Origin: Motiliproteus sp036961355
GTDB taxonomy: Bacteria; Pseudomonadota; Gammaproteobacteria; Pseudomonadales; Balneatricaceae
Direction of reading: 5' to 3'
Assembly (NCBI GenBank): GCA_036961355.1
Contig: JBALVL010000009.1
Coordinates: forward strand, 60,433-124,432
DNA length: 64,000 nucleotides
Below, piece after piece: positions 36,359-44,330 of the stretch (positions within the stretch are counted from its first letter, which is position 1; every line of letters starts with the position of its first letter). A program made the position numbers and the translations under genes. The notes under the pieces are model-generated. The model saw only the letters and a list, made by a program, of their open reading frames with translations, was not told where the DNA came from and made no database searches.

Positions 36359-37243
36359 TTATTCGTCTGGCTGAACAGCTACTGGGTCAGCCAGCATCGC
36401 TTTTAGCATCGATCGATAACCGCTTCGGTAGTCTTGATGATGAAACTGGTAACCGGCATCCAGCAAACGTTGCGGGCGACATCGCTTACTGCCGCTGCGA
36501 ATTTTCAGATTGAAATCTTGATACTGCTCGGGCTTTGGCAGATCCATCTGCTGTCGCAACCACTCCAGTACCTCATGGTAGCTAGCCGGATGCGGGTCAG
36601 ACGCCAAGTAACAATCAGCCAGGGGTTCTCCGCGCAGGTCTTTCTCCAGTAAAAACTGCAGTACCCCAACACAATCATCGATATGGATGCGGTTGCCATA
36701 GTGGGTCGATTCATCGCTGGCGCCGACCCCCTGACGTACCCAATTGAACAAACGCTCACGTCCCGGACCGTAGATACCACTTAGCCTAACCGCCGTGCCG
36801 GCCAATACAGAGTCGTTCAATATGGCTTCAGCCTGCTGCATCGCCTGCCCCGAAAAACTGGTTGGCAAGGTATCGCTAAGCTCATCGACCCAAGCACCGT
36901 CTCGCTGGTGATAGATGGCACTCGAGGAGATAAAAAATAGCCGTTTGGGGCATAGCTGCTGCTGCGCGATCGCCGCCAACAGATTGGTCAATCCGTCCAC
37001 ATAGGCACGTTGATAGCCGGCGGCACTGTACTCGGACGGTACTAGTGAGTAGACCAGATAATCATGCTCCGGCAAGTCGTCCAGACTGGCCGGATCTGTA
37101 ACATCGGCCTGTAACCCTTGGATTGGCGCAGGCAGTTGATTAAGATGACGTTTCAAACCAATACAGTGATGTCCGGCTAGGCTAAGCTGCAATCCAAGCC
37201 GAGTACCAATATCACCACAACCAACGAGTAACACTGTTGCCAC
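36359..37243 (-). CDS. NAD(P)-dependent epimerase-like SDR (YeeZ-like)
   Basis: A 294-residue extended SDR protein from GTG 37243. The dinucleotide motif is VGCGDIGTRLG, atypical of GxxGxxG and as seen in the YeeZ group; SSSAIYHQRDGAWVDE is the catalytic-region serine and tyrosine segment, and RLSGIYGPGRE follows. It is probably a cytoplasmic oxidoreductase or epimerase of unknown substrate. Together with elbB it forms a two-gene transcript opposite to oxyR. Confidence 0.82.
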   Translation of the reverse strand: MATVLLVGCGDIGTRLGLQLSLAGHHCIGLKRHLNQLPAPIQGLQADVTDPASLDDLPEHDYLVYSLVPSEYSAAGYQRAYVDGLTNLLAAIAQQQLCPKRLFFISSSAIYHQRDGAWVDELSDTLPTSFSGQAMQQAEAILNDSVLAGTAVRLSGIYGPGRERLFNWVRQGVGASDESTHYGNRIHIDDCVGVLQFLLEKDLRGEPLADCYLASDPHPASYHEVLEWLRQQMDLPKPEQYQDFNLKIRSGSKRCRPQRLLDAGYQFHHQDYRSGYRSMLKAMLADPVAVQPDE

Positions 37244-37301
37244 GATGCGAGCCTCCTGTGTTCATTATCGCTATCTGTCGTTTTCTATGTTGCTATCAAC
37301 A

Positions 37302-37343
37302 TTGTTACCGAGGAGCGCCATTATTGGCACTCCTCGGTAACAA
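37302..37343. promoter_or_regulatory. Long hairpin in the divergent oxyR/epimerase region
   Basis: A 14-bp perfect stem (TTGTTACCGAGGAG with CTCCTCGGTAACAA), then a C-A mismatch, three more pairs and loop ATTATT. A further CTATGTTG at 37285-37292 can pair with CAACATAG at 37341-37348. It lies about 100 bases before oxyR and 60 before the epimerase start. A transcription-factor site, or a leader structure in either transcript, is possible. Confidence 0.6.
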
Positions 37344-37439
37344 CATAGAGCGCAGTCTGGCCTGTCTTTGCCTGCTTGTCACCTGCGCCGGTTATTACCG
37401 TCCAACCAACCCCTACTGCGATCGACCGGTGAACAGACT

Positions 37440-38438
37440 ATGACCCTGACCGAGCTGCGCTACATCGTCACCCTAGCCCAAGAACGCCACTTCGGCCGCG
37501 CCGCCGAGCGCTGCTTTGTCAGCCAGCCAACGCTCAGCATCGCGGTTAAGAAACTTGAGACCGAGCTCGAGGTGGCGCTGTTCGAACGCCACAAAGGCAG
37601 CGTCACTCTGACACCCACCGGGCAACAGGTGGTGGCGCAGGCTCAGAAGGTTCTGGAGCAGGCCCGACAGGTCAATGAGCTAGCCCGGGCCGGCCGGGAC
37701 CCACTCGCGACACCATTGCGGCTGGGCGCGATCTATACCGTAGCACCCTACCTTTTTCCGCACCTAGTGCCACGATTACGGCAGAGTGCACCGACGATGC
37801 CGCTTTATCTGGAGGAGGGGTTTACCGAAGCGCTACGGTTGAAGCTGCGCCAAGGTGATCTCGATGCCATCATCATCGCTCTGCCCTTCGAAGAGACCGA
37901 TGTGGTGGTACGTTCGCTGTATGACGAAGACTTTGTGGTGCTGCTACCGGCCGAGCATGCCTGGAGTCAGCGACAACAGATCGCAGCCATCGAGCTCGAT
38001 CAGATTCCGCTGCTGATGCTCGGAGAGGGCAACTGTTTCCGTGACCAGGTACTCGAGGCTTGTAGTAGCCTCCAGGCGGCCCAAAACAACGGTCTGATGG
38101 CTGAAGGGGGGTCACTTGAAACCATACGCCAGATGGTAGCATCCGGATTAGGTTCAACCGTGCTGCCGCAATCGGCTATCGATAACCAACAGCGATCACC
38201 GCTATCGACCGTGGTGCCGTTTAGCCAACCGATCCCCAAGCGAACACTGGCCCTGGCTTGGCGAGCGAGTTTTACCCGTCCGAAAGCGATCGATGCGTTA
38301 CTTGAGGCGATCGGGCAGTGTCCGCTAGCGCAGTTATCAACACCGGCGGACACAAGCGATCTAGGTGCTAAACCAAACACGTGCAACAAACCAAACACCA
38401 ACCCAAACCCAAACCTCATCAAAAAGCCTGCGCCATGA
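37440..38438 (+). CDS. oxyR: Peroxide-sensing LysR-type regulator OxyR
   Basis: A 332-residue LysR-type regulator; start at ATG 37440 (MTLTELRYIV), since the frame's upstream part lacks conservation. HTH about 1-60 with HFGRAAERCFVSQPTLSIAVKKLE. The redox loop is GEGNCFRDQVLEACSS: two cysteines nine residues apart, matching Cys199 and Cys208 of E. coli OxyR. H2O2 forms the disulfide and activates catalase and peroxidase genes. The tail (after about 305) is a Pro/Asn/Lys-rich stretch absent from usual OxyR. The stop overlaps the recG start (ATGA); oxyR-recG pairing is known from Pseudomonas. Confidence 0.95.
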   Translation: MTLTELRYIVTLAQERHFGRAAERCFVSQPTLSIAVKKLETELEVALFERHKGSVTLTPTGQQVVAQAQKVLEQARQVNELARAGRDPLATPLRLGAIYTVAPYLFPHLVPRLRQSAPTMPLYLEEGFTEALRLKLRQGDLDAIIIALPFEETDVVVRSLYDEDFVVLLPAEHAWSQRQQIAAIELDQIPLLMLGEGNCFRDQVLEACSSLQAAQNNGLMAEGGSLETIRQMVASGLGSTVLPQSAIDNQQRSPLSTVVPFSQPIPKRTLALAWRASFTRPKAIDALLEAIGQCPLAQLSTPADTSDLGAKPNTCNKPNTNPNPNLIKKPAP

Positions 38439-40525
38439 CCACCCCAGCACTGCGTCGTCTCGATCAGATCGCTACCGATCGCCTCAAAGGGGTCGGCGCA
38501 GCGATGCAGCAGAAATTAGCCAAACTCGGGTTAGAGACACTGCAAGACCTGCTGTTTCACCTACCGATGCGCTATCAGGACCGCACCCGTGTGGTTGCCA
38601 TTGGCCAGTTACGTCCAGGCGATGAAGCCGTTATCGAAGGTCAGCTGATTAGCAGTGAAGTTTTGATGGGCCGCCGTCGCAGCCTACGGTGCAAGCTTCG
38701 TGACGATAGCGGCAGTGTGTCATTACGCTTTTTTCATTTCAGTGCCGCCCAACGAAACAACCTCCAGCCCGGTGCACGGCTCCGCTGTTTTGGTGAGGCC
38801 CGGGTTGGCAGCGGCGGACTGGAACTGTACCACCCGGAATACAGTAGTCTCGATAGCGCCGCGTCAGCACCGATAGACGAAACCCTAACGCCGATCTATC
38901 CCGCAACTGAAGGGCTGACCCAAGCCCGCATTCGCGGCCTCTGCAGCCAAGCCCTGGCCATGATGCAGCAACAAGGGGGCTTACAGGAGTGGCTGCCCGA
39001 TGCAGTTTTGCAACAGTTTGGCCTCAGTGACCTCAACGCCGCGGTCAACTACCTGCACCACCCGCCAGTCGGCACCAACTTGTTGGAGCTGGCCGAGTCA
39101 CGTCATCCTGCTCAACGCCGGCTGGCATTCGAGGAGTTGCTGGCCCACCACCTCAGTCTGATTAGGTTACGCCACATCCAGCAACAGCATGCCGCGCCGG
39201 GATTAAACACCAACGGCCGCTTAAGTGGCGCGTTCCTGGAGCAGTTGCCCTTCACCCTGACGGATGCCCAACAGCGGGTCTGGCATGAATTACAACAGGA
39301 CCTTACCCAACCCATTCCGATGTTGCGACTGGTGCAGGGTGATGTCGGTTCGGGTAAGACCGTGGTTGCAGCGCTGGCGGCGCTGCAAGCGATCGAACAG
39401 GGCTATCAGGCGGCGGTGATGGCGCCAACCGAGATCCTGGCCGAGCAGCACCTGATCAACTTTGGTACTTGGCTGGAACCACTGGGTATCAAGGTCGACT
39501 GGCTGACCGGACGAATCAAAGGCAAAAAACGCAGTGAGACCCTCGCCCGAATCGGTTCGGGGCAGGCGCAGTTAGTCATCGGTACACATGCGTTATTTCA
39601 AGATGAGGTCGCCTTCCACAACCTCGGCGTCATCGTGGTCGACGAGCAACATCGCTTCGGGGTTCATCAACGACTGGCCCTGCGCGAAAAAGGCCGCGAT
39701 GGCATGGTGCCGCACCAGCTGATTATGACCGCCACCCCCATCCCGCGCACCCTGACGATGAGTGCGTATGCCGATCTCGACTGTTCTGTTATCGACGAGT
39801 TACCGCCGGGACGAACCCCGGTCAACACCGTGTTGATCTCCGATCAGCGCCGCGCCGAAGTAATCGAACGCGTTCGTGTAGCGTGTGCGGAAGGGCGCCA
39901 AACTTATTGGGTCTGCACGTTGATTGAGGAGTCCGAAGCGCTGGAGTGCCAGGCTGCCGAAGTCACCGCGCAAGAGTTGACCGCCGCGCTAACAGAGCTG
40001 CGGATCGGCCTGGTGCACGGACGCATGAAAGCCACCGCCAAAGCCGAAGTGATGAAGCAGTTCAAAGAGAAAGGGCTGGATCTACTGGTCGCGACCACGG
40101 TGATCGAGGTTGGTGTTGATGTACCCAATGCCAGCCTGATGATTATCGAGAATCCGGAGCGTTTGGGGCTGGCGCAACTGCACCAGCTAAGGGGCCGGGT
40201 CGGGCGCGGATCTGTCGCCAGCCACTGTGTGCTGATGTACCACAACCCGTTATCACAACAAAGCAAGGAACGACTTCGAATAATGCGTGAAACCAACGAC
40301 GGTTTTCGTATCGCCGAGAAGGATCTGGAGTTACGCGGTCCTGGTGAAGTGCTTGGCACCCGCCAGACCGGCATGATGCAATTTCGAATCGCCGATCTGG
40401 AGCGCGATGCCGACCTGCTAGAGCAGGTTAAACTGGTCGCCTCCCAGATCGAGCATCTACCCGACAGTTGCAACGGTATCATTCGTCGCTGGCTGTCGCA
40501 GGGCGAGCAGTACGGTAACGTCTAA
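38435..40525 (+). CDS. recG: ATP-dependent DNA helicase RecG
   Basis: A 696-residue branch-migration helicase. The wedge OB domain is N-terminal (VVAIGQLRPGDEAVIEG onward). Motif I VQGDVGSGKTVV, II DEQH in VVDEQHRFGVHQR, III TATPIPRTLTMS, and IV-VI including TTVIEVGVDVPNAS and QLHQLRGRVGRG. It processes stalled forks and Holliday junctions. ATG 38435 is used because it overlaps the oxyR stop; the longer open frame upstream only encodes Lys/Pro filler. Confidence 0.96.
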   Translation: MTTPALRRLDQIATDRLKGVGAAMQQKLAKLGLETLQDLLFHLPMRYQDRTRVVAIGQLRPGDEAVIEGQLISSEVLMGRRRSLRCKLRDDSGSVSLRFFHFSAAQRNNLQPGARLRCFGEARVGSGGLELYHPEYSSLDSAASAPIDETLTPIYPATEGLTQARIRGLCSQALAMMQQQGGLQEWLPDAVLQQFGLSDLNAAVNYLHHPPVGTNLLELAESRHPAQRRLAFEELLAHHLSLIRLRHIQQQHAAPGLNTNGRLSGAFLEQLPFTLTDAQQRVWHELQQDLTQPIPMLRLVQGDVGSGKTVVAALAALQAIEQGYQAAVMAPTEILAEQHLINFGTWLEPLGIKVDWLTGRIKGKKRSETLARIGSGQAQLVIGTHALFQDEVAFHNLGVIVVDEQHRFGVHQRLALREKGRDGMVPHQLIMTATPIPRTLTMSAYADLDCSVIDELPPGRTPVNTVLISDQRRAEVIERVRVACAEGRQTYWVCTLIEESEALECQAAEVTAQELTAALTELRIGLVHGRMKATAKAEVMKQFKEKGLDLLVATTVIEVGVDVPNASLMIIENPERLGLAQLHQLRGRVGRGSVASHCVLMYHNPLSQQSKERLRIMRETNDGFRIAEKDLELRGPGEVLGTRQTGMMQFRIADLERDADLLEQVKLVASQIEHLPDSCNGIIRRWLSQGEQYGNV

Positions 40526-40590
40526 GCGGATGAGGCATCCCGCCTCGGATAACCGTACGCAGCCCCGCCCCTACTAGGAAGAAAAGCCGA

Positions 40591-41094
40591 TCAATTGGTT
40601 GGCTTGGCCATTGTATTCATCTGGCCTGTGCTGCCATTCTTGTGCTCACCATCACCGTGTATCATCGGTTTAGCGGTTACCTTTTTAACCGGTAGATCCA
40701 GTACTTGCTCGCTACCATCGGAGAAACGCACCCGAATCTGGCCACTATCTCCAACGGCCAACTGCTGCTTTAGCCCCATCAACATCAAGTGAAAACTGCC
40801 CGGTTTAAGAACGGCTTTACCGTTTGCGGGTAGCTCAATTTTGTCAACCTGACGCATCTGCATCACCCCATCAACATTGGTGTGGTTATGCATCTCGACC
40901 GTCTCCGACAGAGTCGACTCGACGGCCACCATCGCAATCGCACTGTCTGACGAATTATGCAGTGTCATAAACGCCGCGCCTACAGGAGCTCCCGGCGCAC
41001 TAGCGCGCAGGTAGCCATCACTCATTTCAACAGCAAATACCGGTAGTGCCAACACTGCTATCACTGCTATCACTACAGCTAAAATTGTTTTCAT
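40591..41094 (-). CDS. PCuAC-family periplasmic copper chaperone
   Basis: A 167-residue exported protein: signal peptide 1-21, then the PCuAC (DUF461) fold with DGYLRASAPGAPVGAAFMTL, the copper ligands in EMHNHTNVDGVMQM and SFHLMLMGLKQ, matching the H(M)x10Mx21HxM pattern. It delivers Cu(I) toward the CuA site of cytochrome oxidase. A His/Met-bearing tail (MIHGDGEHKNG, then QMNTM) may bind more metal. The upstream region shares a sequence block with the DUF2946 gene 380 bases away. Confidence 0.93.
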   Translation of the reverse strand: MKTILAVVIAVIAVLALPVFAVEMSDGYLRASAPGAPVGAAFMTLHNSSDSAIAMVAVESTLSETVEMHNHTNVDGVMQMRQVDKIELPANGKAVLKPGSFHLMLMGLKQQLAVGDSGQIRVRFSDGSEQVLDLPVKKVTAKPMIHGDGEHKNGSTGQMNTMAKPTN

Positions 41095-41475
41095 CGCATC
41101 GTATCCCTTGATCGCGGTTATCTATTTAACCTTGTTATCGTTTAATCATAACGATTTGAAGCATGGCCCTGCGCAGGCCAGAGTCACTTCATGGTTATCT
41201 ATACGGAGGTAAATCAGACTGATGCCCGATACTGTCGCTTCCCAAAGTAACCACGTAGGTCTGATCCAAGAGAGAGGGATGGTCAGAACCACCGTGATCA
41301 GCAGGAGTGATGGAGTCACCGCTGCCAACAGGTATCAGGCAACTCGCCGTAAGTCGGCTTTCTACCGACCTTCTACAAGTACTGACGGAACAAACAGAAG
41401 GAAGCGCGGTGCGGAATGGGTATGACCGACAATGAATCATCCACACCCGCTACCGTCACAACCCGCTGTTGCCGA
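41095..41475. other. Intergenic region between two copper-linked genes
   Basis: Contains the shared upstream block of the PCuAC gene (41124-41181). A frame on the plus strand at 41222-41425 (67 codons) has GGAGGT 11 bases ahead of its ATG, but the product is Arg/Ser/Thr-rich with no recognised domain; I give it little weight. Opposite-strand frames are equally featureless. Confidence 0.4.
41124..41181 (-). promoter_or_regulatory. Shared upstream block, copy 1 (PCuAC)
   Basis: On the plus strand it reads ATTTAAC...GTTTAATCATAACGAT...GCATG...GCGCA...GGCCAG, the same words in the same order as the block before the DUF2946 gene. TATGAT (minus, 41145-41150) is a likely -10. The sequence at -35 is poor at 17 bp; CTGCGC stands 20 bp away. 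It ends about 30 bases before the PCuAC start. Confidence 0.6.
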
Positions 41476-41877
41476 TCAAGCTTGCGGTGGGGCGCGGATA
41501 CGCGTTGAGCTGACGGTCGGCGCGGGATCTAGTTGCTGCGATGCGTGAGGGGGACAGATGGCAGCAATCGGAGCCGGTGAGGCGGCTTCAGAACCAGGCA
41601 TAACCGTACTAGAAAAAAGCTGGTGTAAAGAACAGATGGAGCATTGTGACGCTGTTTGGTTCAGCGCAGCCTGGACCGGGGCTGGCTCACCCTCACCACC
41701 CAACCAAATCTTCTGCATCCCTTGCAGCGTACAGATCCAAAGCCACTTGTCCTGATCCGCTGGCGTCATCGTCGCGGCAGCCATCAGCGGTCCGCTTAGC
41801 TGAGCGAGCAGCAGCAGTATGACCATGCCGCTAGCGACATTACCTGAGCGGTTTGAATGTTGGACGGAAAAGCGCAT
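41476..41877 (-). CDS. DUF2946 family protein
   Basis: A 133-residue protein with a hydrophobic N-terminal segment (about 14-33) that may be a signal peptide or membrane anchor. The CSICSLHQLF motif (CxxC with His following) is the DUF2946 mark; a further Cys-Pro-Pro-His pair lies near 107. These proteins occur beside copper-related genes and are inferred to bind metal in the periplasm. It shares its upstream block with the PCuAC gene, so the two are probably co-regulated. Confidence 0.82.
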   Translation of the reverse strand: MRFSVQHSNRSGNVASGMVILLLLAQLSGPLMAAATMTPADQDKWLWICTLQGMQKIWLGGEGEPAPVQAALNQTASQCSICSLHQLFSSTVMPGSEAASPAPIAAICPPHASQQLDPAPTVSSTRIRAPPQA

Positions 41878-41909
41878 CAGCTAGGATAGAACTCGATTAT
41901 GGGAGCACA

Positions 41910-41973
41910 ATTTAACACTACACTTTACAAGGTTTAATCATACGATCCGGCATGCTTCAGCGCAAGCGGCCAG
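41910..41973 (-). promoter_or_regulatory. Shared upstream block, copy 2, with sigma-70-like promoter (DUF2946)
   Basis: Minus-strand TTGCGC (41960-41965), exact 17-bp spacer and TATGAT (41937-41942). Words ATTTAAC, GTTTAATCATA, CGAT, GCATG, GCGCA and GGCCAG match copy 1. Transcription would begin near 41930, 53 bases before the ATG. Confidence 0.68.
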
Positions 41974-42150
41974 TTAAAGGCCCGCTGCCACCAGCTTATT
42001 AACCGTTCACGCATTCTCTATAACAGCGTTCCAAAATAACAGGTCTGGCCGGCTATCGCCAAACACCTCAGCACCACTTGCCAGGACTCGGGCGCTGGTT
42101 ACTTCAGCAGATCCCACAGGCGGCTCAGCGCTGTCTGTCCCTATCCACGG

Positions 42151-44169
42151 CTAGTCACTTTTCAGCCCCGCTCGCATAAGATCCAACGCCGATCTTCCCT
42201 GCGCCTGATTAGCGACTTCACAGCCCGGTTCACGACCAAACCATTGCAGATCTTCCTCCGGTAGTTCATCAAGAAATCGGCTAGGGACGGTATCGATAAT
42301 CTCGCCAAACTGTTTACGCTGGCGGGTCAATGTCATGGTCAGCGTCTTGCGGGCGCGGGTGATCCCCACATACGCCAGCCGCCGCTCCTCCTCGACAAAG
42401 TCCTCCTCGATACTATTACGGTGAGGCAACAACTCCTCCTCCATTCCCATCAGGTAAACGTGGGGGTACTCCAGGCCCTTTGACGCGTGCAAGGTTGATA
42501 GCTGCACCCGATCGTCGTCTTCATCCTCCTCTTGCTGCTCGAGCATATCGATCAGCAGCAGACGCGAGACCGCATCTTCGATCTCGGCATCGGGATTATC
42601 TTCCTGCAATCGCTCCAACGTCCGCTGCAACGAGTCAACCAAAAACCAGACGTTGGCCATCTGACGCTCGGCCTTGTTCTCCGTGTTGGCATTCTGATAG
42701 GTCCAGGCTTCGTAATCGATATCACGGATCATCTGCTTAACCACCTCGATCGGATCACCCTGATGGCAACGCTGGTTGACCCCTTTAAGCCAACGACTGA
42801 ACTCCTGCAGCTTGCCCTGTGCCCGTGCCGATAGTACCTGACCGGCACCTAACTCACCGCTGGCCTCAAACATACTGATACCGCGCTCACCAGCATAGGC
42901 CGACAGTTTTTCCAGCGTTCCGGGGCCGATCTCGCGCCGTGGCAGGTTGATGATTCGCAGGAAAGCGTTGTCATCATCGGGATTAATCAGCACCTTGAGA
43001 TAGGCCATGATGTCCTTAACCTCAGTACGCGAGAAGAACGAGGTGCCACCGCTGAGTTTGTACGGAATCTGGTTGGTCTGCAGTTTCATCTCGATCAATC
43101 GCGACTGGTGGTTGCCGCGATAAAGAATGGCGTAATCACGATAATGGTTACGCTGCGTCAAACGGCGTTCGATGATGTCTGCAGCGATCCTTTCGGCTTC
43201 AGAGTCCTCATTTCGATTGATGATCACCCGCAGCGGATCGCCCGAGCCCATCTCACTCCATAGCGTTTTTTCAAAGTCGTGCGGATTATTGGCGATCAGC
43301 TGGTTAGCAGCTTTTAGAATGCGGCTGGTAGAGCGGTAGTTCTGCTCCAACATCACCACTTTGAGCGACGGGAAATCGGTTTTTAGCAACGACAGGTTTT
43401 CCGGTCTAGCCCCGCGCCAGGCGTAGATCGACTGGTCATCATCACCGACCACCGTTAATCCTCCACGAATACCAACCAGCAATTTCACCATCTGATACTG
43501 GCTGGTATTGGTGTCCTGATACTCATCAACCAGCAAGTAGCGGATCTTACGCTGCCAGCGCTCCAAGACATCGGGCCGCTGCTGGAACAACAGCGTTGGA
43601 ATCATAATCAAGTCGTCAAAATCGACCGCATTATAGGCTCGCAACATCCGGTTGTACTGCGCGTAAACCCGTGCAGCCAGCTCCTCATTGGGATTTTGCG
43701 CGTACTGGTAGGCACGATCAGGACCAATAAGATCGTTCTTCCAGCTGGAGATTAGGTGCTGAATCACGTCGATCAGATCGGTCTCGTCCTGATTATCCTT
43801 CTTCATCAGATCTTTGATCAGCGACTGGGCATCACCGGCATCGAAGATCGAAAAACCCGGTTTGAAACCCAAAAATTTGTGCTCACGGCGAATGATGTTG
43901 AGGCCCAAATTATGGAAGGTCGATACCGTCAGCCCCCGCGACGCGGGCCCCTTAACCAGCTTCCCGACTCGCTCCTTCATCTCACGCGACGCTTTATTGG
44001 TGAAGGTGACCGCCGCAATGTGGTGTGCCTTGATGCCGCAAGTCTCGATCAGGTAAGCGATTTTTCGAGTAATTACGCTGGTCTTACCACTACCGGCACC
44101 CGCTAACACCAGCAACGGCCCGTCGATGTAGAGCACCGCTTCTTTCTGCCGGGAGTTGAGAGAGGTCAC
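42151..44169 (-). CDS. rep: ATP-dependent DNA helicase Rep
   Basis: A 672-residue SF1 UvrD/Rep helicase starting at GTG 44169. Motif I AGAGSGKTSVITRK, Ia TFTNKASREMKERV, II DEYQDTN, III GDDDQSIYAWRGA, IV LEQNYRSTSRIL, V/VI TLHASKGLEYPHVYL and VGITRARKTL. Length matches E. coli Rep (673). It clears proteins ahead of replication forks. Single gene, no operon. Confidence 0.96.
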   Translation of the reverse strand: MTSLNSRQKEAVLYIDGPLLVLAGAGSGKTSVITRKIAYLIETCGIKAHHIAAVTFTNKASREMKERVGKLVKGPASRGLTVSTFHNLGLNIIRREHKFLGFKPGFSIFDAGDAQSLIKDLMKKDNQDETDLIDVIQHLISSWKNDLIGPDRAYQYAQNPNEELAARVYAQYNRMLRAYNAVDFDDLIMIPTLLFQQRPDVLERWQRKIRYLLVDEYQDTNTSQYQMVKLLVGIRGGLTVVGDDDQSIYAWRGARPENLSLLKTDFPSLKVVMLEQNYRSTSRILKAANQLIANNPHDFEKTLWSEMGSGDPLRVIINRNEDSEAERIAADIIERRLTQRNHYRDYAILYRGNHQSRLIEMKLQTNQIPYKLSGGTSFFSRTEVKDIMAYLKVLINPDDDNAFLRIINLPRREIGPGTLEKLSAYAGERGISMFEASGELGAGQVLSARAQGKLQEFSRWLKGVNQRCHQGDPIEVVKQMIRDIDYEAWTYQNANTENKAERQMANVWFLVDSLQRTLERLQEDNPDAEIEDAVSRLLLIDMLEQQEEDEDDDRVQLSTLHASKGLEYPHVYLMGMEEELLPHRNSIEEDFVEEERRLAYVGITRARKTLTMTLTRQRKQFGEIIDTVPSRFLDELPEEDLQWFGREPGCEVANQAQGRSALDLMRAGLKSD

Positions 44170-44330
44170 TATTTTAAAGTCTCTAAAAAAGGTATAAAAG
44201 AATGATTAACGTACCGAAAAATCACAATAAATCCGCCTAAAGCGTTGGCCCGTAGAAGTTATCTCAGTAAGATGAGAATTCTACCGCTCACAGGATGTGA
44301 TTAATACACGCTCATGACGTTGGAAGCTTT

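Noticed and set aside
37260..37360. OxyR binding site before oxyR
   Set aside because: CTAT words are present but not in the ATAG-N7-CTAT arrangement; the main structure is a simple long palindrome.
41222..41425. 67-codon gene with GGAGGT upstream
   Set aside because: Low-complexity Arg/Ser/Thr product, an 11-base spacing and no family; kept only as a note.
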